From contig CANGLG010000005.1 in the NCBI GenBank assembly GCA_947454395.1, positions 1-32,273 of the forward strand: a DNA stretch of 32,273 bases. The letters run 5' to 3'. Shown here piece after piece: positions 1-9,212 of the stretch. Source of the DNA: Flavobacteriales bacterium. Its GTDB lineage: Bacteria; Bacteroidota; Bacteroidia; Flavobacteriales_D; Crocinitomicaceae. Numbering within the stretch: position 1 is the first letter of the stretch; every line of letters starts with the position of its first letter. Position numbers and translations under genes: made by a program. The notes beneath the pieces were generated by a model. It worked only from the letters and a program-made list of their open reading frames with translations. It did not search any database and had not been told where the DNA came from.

Positions 1-1
1 A

Positions 2-2869
2 ACAGGTACATTAACAGCAAGTAACATCACAGGTTGTAGCACAACAGGTGCCCCAGCAGCAGAAACAACAGTAGCAGGCTTGGAAGCTTTAGGCGTAGCG
101 ATATCAGACAACTGTACATTGGATGCGAACTTGGTAGTAACGAGCAGTGATGCAACAAGCGGTACTTGTCTAATCACAATCACAAGAACGTACACGATAA
201 AGGATGCGTGCAACAACCAAACTACTTTAACACAAACCATCACTGTAGGTGATGCGATAGCTCCTACATTCACAAATTTCCCAGTAAATGTAAGTGTAGG
301 ATGTGATGCTGTTCCTTTGGTGCCTTCGATTTCAGGGTCAGACAATTGTAGTTCAGCTACAATTGTTTATAATGGAGAAACTGGAACACCCTCAATTTGT
401 GGTTATACCATTATACGCTCTTGGACGGCAACTGATGCTTGTGGAAATTCAACTACCAACGCACAGACGATAACAGTTCAGCCTACACAAACCCCAACGG
501 TTACATTGCCTAGCGGTTTACCTACAACTTTAAGTTACAATAATGCAATATTATATACTTCCGCACCTGATGCTTTATATTCGAATGGAATGACAGGAAA
601 TTGCCTAATATCAGGTACTTTATCAGCGGTTCTTACACAAAATTATGATGCTTGTGCGGGAGGAACAATAGTAATTAATTATTCAGGTATAGATACTTGT
701 GGAAATCCTATTTCGGCTCAACATACAATTAATGTTACTCCTATTCAGCCGACAGTATCAATTATTTCAACCTTAAGTTCAATTACCAATGGTCAACAAA
801 CACAATTAACTGCCACTGGAAATCCAACTGGGGGAACATATTCTTGGTCACCAGCGGCTTCTCTAAACGTTTCAACCGGAGCTGTTGTACTAGCCAACCC
901 AACAACTACAACTACCTACACAGTAAACTATACAATAAATGGATGTATCGCTACTTCCACTACCACAATTACTGTTAATCAACTTTCGGTAACTGTAAAT
1001 TCTTCAACTATTTGTGCTGGTCAATCAGCAACATTAACAGCAACTCCTAGCACCACTGGAGGAACCTATATATGGTCTCCCGGCGGACAAACTACTCAAT
1101 CAATAACAGTTACGCCTTCGTCAAATTCATTTTATTCCGTTGTTTATACCTTAAACGGGGTTTCAACAAATTCAGTGATAGGAACCGTATCTGTTAATCC
1201 GACACCTATAGTAACAGTGAATAACCCTACAATATGTGCAGGACAGTCGGGTTCGATAACAGCGACAGCGAGTCCAACTGGAGGAGCATACCTGTGGACT
1301 CCTGGAGGGCAGTCATCGGCAAACATTACTGTTAGTCCTGCATCAACAACCACTTATAATGTTACTTATACATTAAACAACTGTCCTTCTTCGGCAACAA
1401 GTACGGTAACCGTAAATCCTCAACCAACTGTAACTATAGCAAACCAGACAATTTGTTCAGGTCAGTCAGTAAGTTTAACTGCTAATGTAAATCCTTCAGG
1501 AGGGACATATCTATGGTCACCCGGAGGACAAACAACGTCAATTATTAGTGTTAGCCCAACAACTACTTCTTCTTATAGTGTAACTTATACATTAAATAAC
1601 TGCTCAGCAACAGCCACAGGAAGCGTGACTGTAAATCCGATACCGACTGTAAGTGTAACCACAGATACCATTTGTATTGGTGAAGCAGGAAGTTTAACCG
1701 CTACAGGAACACCATTGGGAGGAACATATTTGTGGGTATCTGGTGGGGAAACTACCCCTTCAATTTCAGCATCACCAACAAGCACAACATCATATTCTGT
1801 AACTTATACATTAAACGGTTGTACTAGTAATGCTGGAACTGGAACTATCATTGTTAATGCTATACCAACTGTTACTGTTATTAATGACACCATATGTAAT
1901 GGACAAACCGGGCAACTAGCAGCAGTTGCAACTCCATCAGGAGGAACATTTACATGGGCACCAGGAGGGCAGTCTGGCTCATTGTTTACAGACAATCCGA
2001 GTGTAACAACCAACTATAATGTAATATATACATTGAATGGTTGTTCAAGTACACCTGCACAAGCAATGATTGTAATTGCACCAACACCAGTTGTAAGCTT
2101 TACTGCAGATAATCTAAGTGGGTGTGCCCCTTTGAATGTGAATTTTACCAATACCTCAGGAACAAGTGGAAGCACAGAAATTTGGAATCTCGGAAATGGA
2201 ATAATAGAGTATGGTCCAAATGCTAGTTTCACCTATTCTCAAACAGGTTGTTACGACATCACATTATCAATTACTGAAAATGGATGTATTGGAACAGCAA
2301 CATTGCAGGATTATATTTGCGTAGAGGAAATTCCAACAGCGTCTTTTGCCATTAGTCCAAATACATTTACAGAGGAGACTCAATCTATTTCATTTGTTAA
2401 TAATTCAGTTGGTGCAATTGGTTATTCTTGGAATTTCAGTGATGGATTTACATCATATAACGAAAATCCAAATCACATTTTCCATAATACGACTATGGGC
2501 TATTTAGTAACATTAACAGTTTCATCAAGTCTAGGATGTACTGATGAAACTCAAGTGTTTATTAGTTACACAGAAGGCGAGTTATTTTATATTCCAAATA
2601 CATTTACACCAGATGGTGATGGTTTTAATCAAACATTCAAGCCGATATTTACAAGTGGATTTGATCCTTTCAATTTTGTTATGTTGATTTACAACCGATG
2701 GGGAGAGTTAATTTTTGAAACACATGATGCAAATAGAGGTTGGGATGGATCGTATGGTATGGATGGAAGGGATGTACAACAAGGAACTTATACTTATAAA
2801 ATCACCTACAAGAACCCCAAATTGGACGAACGAAAAACAGTTGTTGGCCATGTCTCTCTCATAAAATAA
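2..2869 (+). CDS. Large modular cell-surface protein: HYR/Ig-like repeats, PKD domains and C-terminal gliding-motility-associated (CHU_C, T9SS type B) domain; 5' truncated by window edge
   Basis: The ORF track starts at an internal TTG (80), but the frame is open back to base 2 (TGTLTASNITGCSTTGAPAAETTVAG...). C-terminus FYIPNTFTPDGDGFNQTFKP...YNRWGELIFET...GWDGSY...QQGTYTYKITYK is a typical CHU_C / TIGR04131 motif. Confidence 0.93.
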   Translation, partial: TGTLTASNITGCSTTGAPAAETTVAGLEALGVAISDNCTLDANLVVTSSDATSGTCLITITRTYTIKDACNNQTTLTQTITVGDAIAPTFTNFPVNVSVGCDAVPLVPSISGSDNCSSATIVYNGETGTPSICGYTIIRSWTATDACGNSTTNAQTITVQPTQTPTVTLPSGLPTTLSYNNAILYTSAPDALYSNGMTGNCLISGTLSAVLTQNYDACAGGTIVINYSGIDTCGNPISAQHTINVTPIQPTVSIISTLSSITNGQQTQLTATGNPTGGTYSWSPAASLNVSTGAVVLANPTTTTTYTVNYTINGCIATSTTTITVNQLSVTVNSSTICAGQSATLTATPSTTGGTYIWSPGGQTTQSITVTPSSNSFYSVVYTLNGVSTNSVIGTVSVNPTPIVTVNNPTICAGQSGSITATASPTGGAYLWTPGGQSSANITVSPASTTTYNVTYTLNNCPSSATSTVTVNPQPTVTIANQTICSGQSVSLTANVNPSGGTYLWSPGGQTTSIISVSPTTTSSYSVTYTLNNCSATATGSVTVNPIPTVSVTTDTICIGEAGSLTATGTPLGGTYLWVSGGETTPSISASPTSTTSYSVTYTLNGCTSNAGTGTIIVNAIPTVTVINDTICNGQTGQLAAVATPSGGTFTWAPGGQSGSLFTDNPSVTTNYNVIYTLNGCSSTPAQAMIVIAPTPVVSFTADNLSGCAPLNVNFTNTSGTSGSTEIWNLGNGIIEYGPNASFTYSQTGCYDITLSITENGCIGTATLQDYICVEEIPTASFAISPNTFTEETQSISFVNNSVGAIGYSWNFSDGFTSYNENPNHIFHNTTMGYLVTLTVSSSLGCTDETQVFISYTEGELFYIPNTFTPDGDGFNQTFKPIFTSGFDPFNFVMLIYNRWGELIFETHDANRGWDGSYGMDGRDVQQGTYTYKITYKNPKLDERKTVVGHVSLIK
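750..2085 (+). repeat. Array of about six Ig-like repeats of ~73-74 aa (219-222 bp) inside the surface protein
   Basis: The TIC/ICxGQ motif recurs with its Thr codon at 1007, 1229, 1448, 1667 and 1889 (spacing 222, 219, 219, 222 bp). Each unit follows TIC.GQ..SLTA...P.GGTYLW.PGGQ....I.VSP.TT..Y.VTYTLN.C. A more degenerate first unit starts near 750. Confidence 0.92.
2585..2866 (+). other. CHU_C / T9SS type B C-terminal domain coding region
   Basis: FYIPNTFTPDGDGFNQTF...MLIYNRWGELIFETHDANRGWDGSYGMDGRDVQQGTYTYKITYKNPKLDERKTVVGHVSLIK. Confidence 0.9.
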
Positions 2870-2926
2870 TTCACTGTTAAAAAAGGTTAACCAATTTTAA
2901 TAAAAGTCTTAAAAATACTTAGTTTC

Positions 2927-2938
2927 GTGAACGTTCAC
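2927..2938. promoter_or_regulatory. 12-bp perfect palindrome GTGAACGTTCAC ending 1 nt before the histidine kinase ATG; possible operator
   Basis: Read directly from the sequence: agtttcGTGAACGTTCACtATG. A weak -7-like TAGTTTCG (7/8 match to TAnnTTTG) overlaps its left edge. Confidence 0.4.
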
Positions 2939-2939
2939 T

Positions 2940-4580
2940 ATGAAAAAACTAAGATTAAGTGTTGCAACTATTTTATTGGCTATTTCAGTGCTTTGTCTAT
3001 TATTGATACAAGCATTTCAAATGATTCAATTATATGATCGCAAAACGATTCAATTTAAACATAGCGTTCATACTTGCCTCGATAAAATAGCTTTTCGTCA
3101 TGAAAAAGCAGAGGACTTTAGAAGATATATGCAAATTGTAAATCATGATTTCAGTGGTCATTACAAAGATGTATTAAAACAAGAGTTTAAAAATCTAATT
3201 TCAGCTCAAGAATCAATTTCTATTCAAGATACAAGTGTTTTTGTCAATGGAGAAATGGAAAATTACCTTGTAATTCGAGGTAAAGCATTTGACTCAATTT
3301 CCGGAGTTACTGCCGAACAAAAAGTATTAGCAAGAGATGTTCGAGAAATTAGAGATTTGTTTCAAAAACAAGGGGTAAATATACCAACCTCTGATTCTGC
3401 TCGCCTTTCAGTTCAATTAAATCAAAAAGTATTGCAACAAATCTTTAAAAAGGCAAAATTCATCAATGAAATGATGATTCAAGCATTTAAAGATAATATC
3501 TACGAAACTCCTCAAACAAGAGTAGACGCCATTTTTTTAGATTCGGTAATTCACATGGAATTGTCAAATGAAGATTTACCTAAAGAATATCATTTCGCTG
3601 TAGCAAATGAATTTGGTTCCATAATTGATTTTAAAGTTAAACCTGACTCCTACAGTAAAGAATTGAACTTAAAGAATTGCGCTAAAATTAATTTATTTCC
3701 GAGTAATTCATTAGATGAAAATTTATACCTCTTTTTATACTTCCCTAAAAAAAATGCATACATAATAAAAGAAATGAAAGCTTCTTTTATTGTAACAATT
3801 CTCTTGGTGGTAATGATTATCATTGCACTCGTGTTTATGTTTAGAACGATATTGGAACAAAAAAAATTGTCTGAAATTAAAAGAGACTTCATTTCAAATA
3901 TGACACATGAATTTAAAACGCCTATTTCAACAATTTCATTGGCTTGTGAGGCATTGGGGGATAAAGATATGTTACCTTCAAGTGAGCAAAGTACAGTCGC
4001 TCCTTTTGTAAAAATGATTCAGCAGGAAAATAAACGACTTGAACTCTTGGTTGAAAGTATATTGCATAGCGCTGTTATTGATAAAGGAGAGATAAAAGCA
4101 AATCCTGAAAAACTTAATATAAAAGAAATTGTTGAGAACTTAATTTTGAATGCTCAATTTAGAATTCAGTCGATGAATGGGTCAATCAATTTTATTTATC
4201 AGGGAGATTCATTTGAATTGACCGCGGATAAAATGCATGTAATAAACCTAATTGCCAATTTAATTGATAATGCAATAAAGTATAGTAAAGAGACACCAGA
4301 AATTAATATTTTATTAGTGCACGATACTAAAAACTTTAATTTAAGCGTTAGTGATAAAGGAATTGGCATTAAAAAAGAGTATTTACCAAAAATATTTGAC
4401 AAATTGTATAGAATTCCAACAGGTAATGTACATAATGTTAAGGGATTTGGACTTGGGTTAAGTTATGTGAAATCTATTTGTGAAGAATATGGCTGGAATA
4501 TTGAGGTGCAAAGTCAAATAGGAGAAGGCTCAACTTTTATAGTTACATTTAATACTAAATCAAAATGGAAAAGAAATTAA
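2940..4580 (+). CDS. Membrane-bound sensor histidine kinase (two TM segments flanking an extracytoplasmic domain; HisKA + HATPase_c), RprX-like
   Basis: H-box FISNMTHEFKTPIST; N-box LIANLIDNAIKYS; G-boxes VSDKGIGIKKEYLPKIFDKLYR and KGFGLGLSYVKSIC. Confidence 0.93.
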   Translation: MKKLRLSVATILLAISVLCLLLIQAFQMIQLYDRKTIQFKHSVHTCLDKIAFRHEKAEDFRRYMQIVNHDFSGHYKDVLKQEFKNLISAQESISIQDTSVFVNGEMENYLVIRGKAFDSISGVTAEQKVLARDVREIRDLFQKQGVNIPTSDSARLSVQLNQKVLQQIFKKAKFINEMMIQAFKDNIYETPQTRVDAIFLDSVIHMELSNEDLPKEYHFAVANEFGSIIDFKVKPDSYSKELNLKNCAKINLFPSNSLDENLYLFLYFPKKNAYIIKEMKASFIVTILLVVMIIIALVFMFRTILEQKKLSEIKRDFISNMTHEFKTPISTISLACEALGDKDMLPSSEQSTVAPFVKMIQQENKRLELLVESILHSAVIDKGEIKANPEKLNIKEIVENLILNAQFRIQSMNGSINFIYQGDSFELTADKMHVINLIANLIDNAIKYSKETPEINILLVHDTKNFNLSVSDKGIGIKKEYLPKIFDKLYRIPTGNVHNVKGFGLGLSYVKSICEEYGWNIEVQSQIGEGSTFIVTFNTKSKWKRN

Positions 4581-5263
4581 ATATTCTACTTGCTGAAGAC
4601 GATGATAATTTAGGTCAATTGTTGTTTGCTTATTTACAAGGAAAGGGTTTTTCAGTTACACTTGCTCGTAATGGTAAAGTAGCTTATGAAAAATACACAG
4701 GCAACAAAACAAAGTTTGACTTCCTTATTCTGGATGTAATGATGCCAGAAATGGACGGATATACATTGGCAAAGGAAATCAGGGAAATTGATAAGAAAAT
4801 CCCCATTTTGTTTTTAACTGCAAAGTCTCTGAAAGAAGATAAACTTCAAGGATTTGAAGTGGGTGCGGATGATTATTTAACAAAGCCTTTTACGATGGAA
4901 GAATTAATTGCAAGAATTAACGCCATCATGAAACGGGTAGCACCGGATGTTAAAAATGTCAAAGAGCAATTATTTGTAGGGAAAATCCCATATGAGCCTG
5001 AGTTAAGTATCCTGAAACTGGCTGAAGGGGACAAAAAACTGACTACGAAAGAAAACCAATTGCTTAATTTGCTAATAAAAAATAAAAATGAAATTCTAGA
5101 CAGACAAGCTACTCTTCGAGCTGTTTGGGGAGATGATAATTATTTCAATGGGCGAAGCATGGACGTTTATATTGCTAAATTGAGAAAATTATTGAAGGAA
5201 GATTCAAACATTGAAATCATGAATATTCATGGAGTTGGATTCAAGTTATTGGTGAAGGAATAA
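4565..5263 (+). CDS. OmpR/PhoB-family response regulator, RprY-like
   Basis: Receiver domain ILLAEDDD...DFLILDVMMPEMDGY...LFLTAK...GADDYLTKPF; C-terminal winged helix LTTKENQLLNLLIKNKNEILDRQ...RSMDVYIAKLRKLL. Overlaps the HK gene by 16 nt. Confidence 0.95.
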   Translation: MEKKLNILLAEDDDNLGQLLFAYLQGKGFSVTLARNGKVAYEKYTGNKTKFDFLILDVMMPEMDGYTLAKEIREIDKKIPILFLTAKSLKEDKLQGFEVGADDYLTKPFTMEELIARINAIMKRVAPDVKNVKEQLFVGKIPYEPELSILKLAEGDKKLTTKENQLLNLLIKNKNEILDRQATLRAVWGDDNYFNGRSMDVYIAKLRKLLKEDSNIEIMNIHGVGFKLLVKE

Positions 5264-5270
5264 GCACTGA

Positions 5271-6710
5271 ATGCAGAAAACCTTTTTGTCGAGTTTATTA
5301 ATAATGGTTTTTTTAAATCTGCTAATTAAACCATTAGCTCTATTTGGAATTGATGCGACTGTTCAAAATCGTGTTGGTCCCTCCGAATATGGTTTGTATT
5401 TTTCACTTCTAAACTTGTCAGTTATTCTAAACATTCTATTGGATTTAGGGATAAACAACTTTACGACAAAACGAATTGCACAGAGACCTGAAATTGCTAA
5501 ACGTTATTTTGGAAGAATTTTTTCCTTCAGATTTTTGTTATTCTTTATTTATTTTTTTTCCACGCTTGCCTTAGCAACATTATTAAATTACTCTACAAAG
5601 GCAATTTATTTGCTTTGTATTCTTGGAATAAACCAATTTTTTATTATTTCAACAGCCTATTGCAGAAGTCATTTTGCGGGGTTTCATTTTTTTAAAACGG
5701 ATGCATTTATTTCAGTTTTAGACCGTTTTCTTTTAATACTGCTAGGAGGTTTTGTACTTTTTTCGCCTTTCTCAAAGTGGACGATGTCCATTGAAATTTT
5801 TATTTGGATTCAATTCATTTGTTACTTTACAACATTTTGTGTTGCAATGATAATACTGTACAAACACATTGAAAAACCATTATTTAAATGGGATATTTCA
5901 TTTAGTTTTTCTTTTTTAAAAAGAAGTATGCCATACGCCTTGTTAATTGTATTAATGTTGTTGTATACTCGTTTAGATGGCGTTATGCTTGAGCGGATGC
6001 ATAAAAATGGCGCTTATGAATCTGGTATTTTTGCCCAAGGATTCAGGCTTTTGGATGCCTTGTACATGTTTGGAATGATCTTCGCTGGATTATTATTTCC
6101 AATGTTTTCAAAGCAACTTAAAAACGATACCACGGCTGTGAAACCTTTATTAAAAACAGCTGGAAATTTGCTGATTTCTGGGGCAATACTGATTGTTCTA
6201 GTGGCTGTGTTTAATAGTTATTATTTGTTGCATTTAATTTATTTCAAAGTTAATGAAGCTATCCCCGCTTTTCAATGGCTCATGTTTGGTTTTTTAGCCA
6301 TTTGCATGAATTTTATTTTCGGAACTTTATTAACAGCAAATGGAAGTATGCGCGTGCTAAATATAACATCTGCAGGCGGAATAATTGTTAATTTCGGATT
6401 AAACTTATGGTTAATTCCTGAACATGGTGCAGTAGGTGCAGCTTTCGCATCATTCATAACCCAATCTTTTACTGCAATTATTCAGTTTCTTTATTGTTTG
6501 AAAGTGTTCAAATTATCCATTTCCATCAAAACGATTTCAAAATATCTCTTTTTTATTGGTTTATTAATTGCGTTGTCTATCTGGCAAGTTAAAAGTGATT
6601 ATTTGATTTTCTTTCAGTTCTTACTTGGAACTTCATTGATGTTTGCTTTGTCATTTATAGATTTTCAAAACTTGAAAGAATTGTTTTTAAAAAGCGATAA
6701 ATTCAAATAA
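5271..6710 (+). CDS. Oligosaccharide flippase / polysaccharide biosynthesis membrane protein (Wzx-like, MOP superfamily)
   Basis: 479 aa polytopic protein; N-terminal VQNRVGPSEYGLYFSLLNLSVILNILLDLGINNFTTKRIAQ is typical of Wzx-type flippases. Confidence 0.85.
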   Translation: MQKTFLSSLLIMVFLNLLIKPLALFGIDATVQNRVGPSEYGLYFSLLNLSVILNILLDLGINNFTTKRIAQRPEIAKRYFGRIFSFRFLLFFIYFFSTLALATLLNYSTKAIYLLCILGINQFFIISTAYCRSHFAGFHFFKTDAFISVLDRFLLILLGGFVLFSPFSKWTMSIEIFIWIQFICYFTTFCVAMIILYKHIEKPLFKWDISFSFSFLKRSMPYALLIVLMLLYTRLDGVMLERMHKNGAYESGIFAQGFRLLDALYMFGMIFAGLLFPMFSKQLKNDTTAVKPLLKTAGNLLISGAILIVLVAVFNSYYLLHLIYFKVNEAIPAFQWLMFGFLAICMNFIFGTLLTANGSMRVLNITSAGGIIVNFGLNLWLIPEHGAVGAAFASFITQSFTAIIQFLYCLKVFKLSISIKTISKYLFFIGLLIALSIWQVKSDYLIFFQFLLGTSLMFALSFIDFQNLKELFLKSDKFK

Positions 6711-6774
6711 ATTCCAAAAAAATTAGTTTATAGGTTAGCATAAATAAAAATCCTAACTTCGCGCTGCAATAGAT

Positions 6775-7770
6775 ATGGAAAATCAAAATTTGAATTTAAA
6801 CGAGGAACGAAACAACTTATTTCGGTTCATCTGGCAAAGCAGAAAACCTTTATTAATCTTTACAGGTATTGTGTTTGTGGTTTCTGTGGTTGTTTCATTA
6901 TTTATCACGCCGCTTTATTTGTCCTCAGCTGTTATTTTTCCAGCTGCGTCAAGTAATGTTTCATTCTCTGAGCAACGAAATGTGAAAGCAGCGGCAATGG
7001 ATTTCGGAGAAGAAGAGCAAGCGGAACAATTAGTTCAAATCCTTCAATCTGCAAGAATAAAGGAAAGAGTTGTTAAGAAATACGATTTGTTTAATCACTA
7101 TGAAATTGACAAAGATGACCCAAATAAAAATTACAAACTTAATGAGGAATATAATGGTCACTTTACATTTACAAGAACGCGTTATGGCTCTATTCAGATT
7201 GATGTTTTAGATAAAGATCCTAAGTTGGCCGCGGAAATGGCAAATGACATAGTTGATTTAATTGACACGGTCAAAAATGAAATGATTAATGAGCGAACCA
7301 AACCAGCTTTTGAAATTAATAAGCGGAAAATGATGCAGCTTGAAAATGAAAGAGATTCCATTTTAAATATTCTGGACAGTTTATCAAACATGGGGGTTTC
7401 TTCATTGGATGTTAGGTCAAACTTATTTCAAGCTTTGGTTGATTCTAAAAGTCCAGCTGAGAAAGCAGAAATTCAAAGAAAAATTGATGTTAATACAAGA
7501 TATGGGTCGCAGTTTGATGCTTTGGAACATCGAAGAAATGAAATGATTATTAAAATTGAAGAATTTCGCGTTTCATACGAACAAGCAGAATCGGATGCTA
7601 ACGCCAATTTTACGCATAAATTTATCGTAGAAAAAGCAGTTGTAGCCGATAGAAAGGAAAAACCAAAGCGAATGATTATCGTTCTTGTATCTGTAATTGG
7701 AGGGTTCATTTTTGGAGTCTTCTTCCTTTTAATCAAACAACGTTTACAGGAACTTAAATTGAATTCTTAG
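6775..7770 (+). CDS. Wzz/GumC-family chain-length determinant-like protein
   Basis: N-terminal TM (PLLIFTGIVFVVSVVVSLFITPLYLSSAVIFPA), coiled-coil middle, C-terminal TM preceded by VVADRKEKPKRMIIVLVSVIGGFIFGVFFLLI. No kinase domain. Confidence 0.82.
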   Translation: MENQNLNLNEERNNLFRFIWQSRKPLLIFTGIVFVVSVVVSLFITPLYLSSAVIFPAASSNVSFSEQRNVKAAAMDFGEEEQAEQLVQILQSARIKERVVKKYDLFNHYEIDKDDPNKNYKLNEEYNGHFTFTRTRYGSIQIDVLDKDPKLAAEMANDIVDLIDTVKNEMINERTKPAFEINKRKMMQLENERDSILNILDSLSNMGVSSLDVRSNLFQALVDSKSPAEKAEIQRKIDVNTRYGSQFDALEHRRNEMIIKIEEFRVSYEQAESDANANFTHKFIVEKAVVADRKEKPKRMIIVLVSVIGGFIFGVFFLLIKQRLQELKLNS

Positions 7771-9212
7771 TGCGTATTTCGCAACAAGCTTTTAATCTAG
7801 TCTTTGTTGCTCTTTTGTTAGCAACGCTTTCTGGTTTTTTAATCTGGAAAGATTTATATATTCTTACGTTATTTCCTCTTGGGTTGATGCTTGTCTATTT
7901 TGCATTATATCAAACTGAGAAAATTTTTCTTGCCATAGCATTTTTCACCCCATTATCTTTTAATATAGAAGAAATCAGTCGAAGTTTTGGTTTATTTATT
8001 CCAAGTGAGCCACTCCTTTTTGGTTTGATGCTATTGTTTACAGCAATGGAAATAAAATCACCATTCTTAAGCACAAAAATTTGGAAACATCCGATTGTAT
8101 TAGCGGTTTTATTCTATGTTTTTTGGGTTTTTCTCACTGCCATAACTAGTTCCCATCCGCTTGTTTCATTTAAATTCTTAATTTCTAAATTATGGTTTAT
8201 AGTTCCCGTGTTAATTTTTGGAACTCATTTTTTTAAAAAGGATATAAATAAAATTGCTTTTTTCTGGTTGTTCATTTCGGCCGTATGCATTACAATTATT
8301 TACACCTTAATACAACATGCATCCTACAATTTTGGTGAAAAGGAAGGTCATTGGGTAATGTATCCTTTTTTTAAAGATCACACTATTTACGGTGCTATTG
8401 TAGCTTTAGTTTTACCCTTGGCATTTATGTTATATTTCTATAAGAAACATTCCTTATTGGTTCAGTCCGTTCTCATTTTGATAGTTACTGTTATTCTTAT
8501 AGGTTTGTTTTTCTCATACACAAGGGCCGCGTGGTTAAGTATTGTAATTGCAATAGCAGTAGGCACTTTGATTTATTATCGAGTAAATTTTAAATTCCTT
8601 GTAGGAATTGGAATTTTTGGTCTTGGGATTCTGTTTTTTCAATGGGACAAAGTTGAAATGGAGCTTGCGCGGAACAAATATGAGCATACTACAGAATCAT
8701 TTGATGAACGACTTCAAAGTGCAGCAAATGTTACGACGGATGCATCTAATCTTGAACGAATAAATAGATGGAGTTGTGCTTTAGCGATGTTCAAAGAACG
8801 TCCCGTTTTTGGTTATGGACCAGGAACATACGCTTTTGAATACGCGCCATTTCAGGAACCTGAGAACTTAACAATTATTTCCACCAATTTCGGTGATATG
8901 GGAAATGCCCACAGTGAGTATCTAGGATCTTTGTCAGAAATGGGATTCATTGGTTTATTAGCCTTTTTAGGAATTTTAGTTTCAATATTTTATTCTGGAA
9001 TAACTCTGTATTATCGTTTTTCTAAAACGGACAAAAAAAATAGAGTCCTTGTATTGGGCATGTTATTAGCTTTGACCACTTATTTTTCTCATGCTTTTTT
9101 AAATAATTTCTTAGACACAGACAAAGCTGCTGTTCCAATTTGGGGAATGTGCGCCATGCTAGTTGCTTGGAAAATACAATTGGATGAAGAATTATCTTCC
9201 AACCCAAAGTAA
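7770..9212 (+). CDS. O-antigen ligase family protein (WaaL/Wzy-like); GTG start overlapping the previous stop codon by 1 nt
   Basis: Polytopic 480 aa protein; the RPVFGYGPGTYAFEYAPFQ...NAHSEYLGSLSEMGFIGLLAFLGIL motif is typical of Wzy_C / O-antigen ligases. Confidence 0.85.
   Translation: MRISQQAFNLVFVALLLATLSGFLIWKDLYILTLFPLGLMLVYFALYQTEKIFLAIAFFTPLSFNIEEISRSFGLFIPSEPLLFGLMLLFTAMEIKSPFLSTKIWKHPIVLAVLFYVFWVFLTAITSSHPLVSFKFLISKLWFIVPVLIFGTHFFKKDINKIAFFWLFISAVCITIIYTLIQHASYNFGEKEGHWVMYPFFKDHTIYGAIVALVLPLAFMLYFYKKHSLLVQSVLILIVTVILIGLFFSYTRAAWLSIVIAIAVGTLIYYRVNFKFLVGIGIFGLGILFFQWDKVEMELARNKYEHTTESFDERLQSAANVTTDASNLERINRWSCALAMFKERPVFGYGPGTYAFEYAPFQEPENLTIISTNFGDMGNAHSEYLGSLSEMGFIGLLAFLGILVSIFYSGITLYYRFSKTDKKNRVLVLGMLLALTTYFSHAFLNNFLDTDKAAVPIWGMCAMLVAWKIQLDEELSSNPK

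Noticed and set aside
1007-2029. Regularly spaced repeats considered as a CRISPR-like array
   Set aside because: Period ~220 bp, in frame within one ORF, with diverged units encoding Ig-like domains; not CRISPR.
1144-2232. Antisense ORFs of 66-72 aa (1144-1353, 1585-1785, 1804-2013, 2014-2232) with similar sequences to each other
   Set aside because: They are the reverse strand of the tandem Ig-like repeats. Their mutual similarity and spacing follow from the sense repeat, and they have no independent support.
5271-9212. Polytopic membrane proteins considered as a novel transport or defence system
   Set aside because: Motifs fit Wzx flippase, Wzz-like and O-antigen ligase families; ordinary envelope glycan functions explain them.
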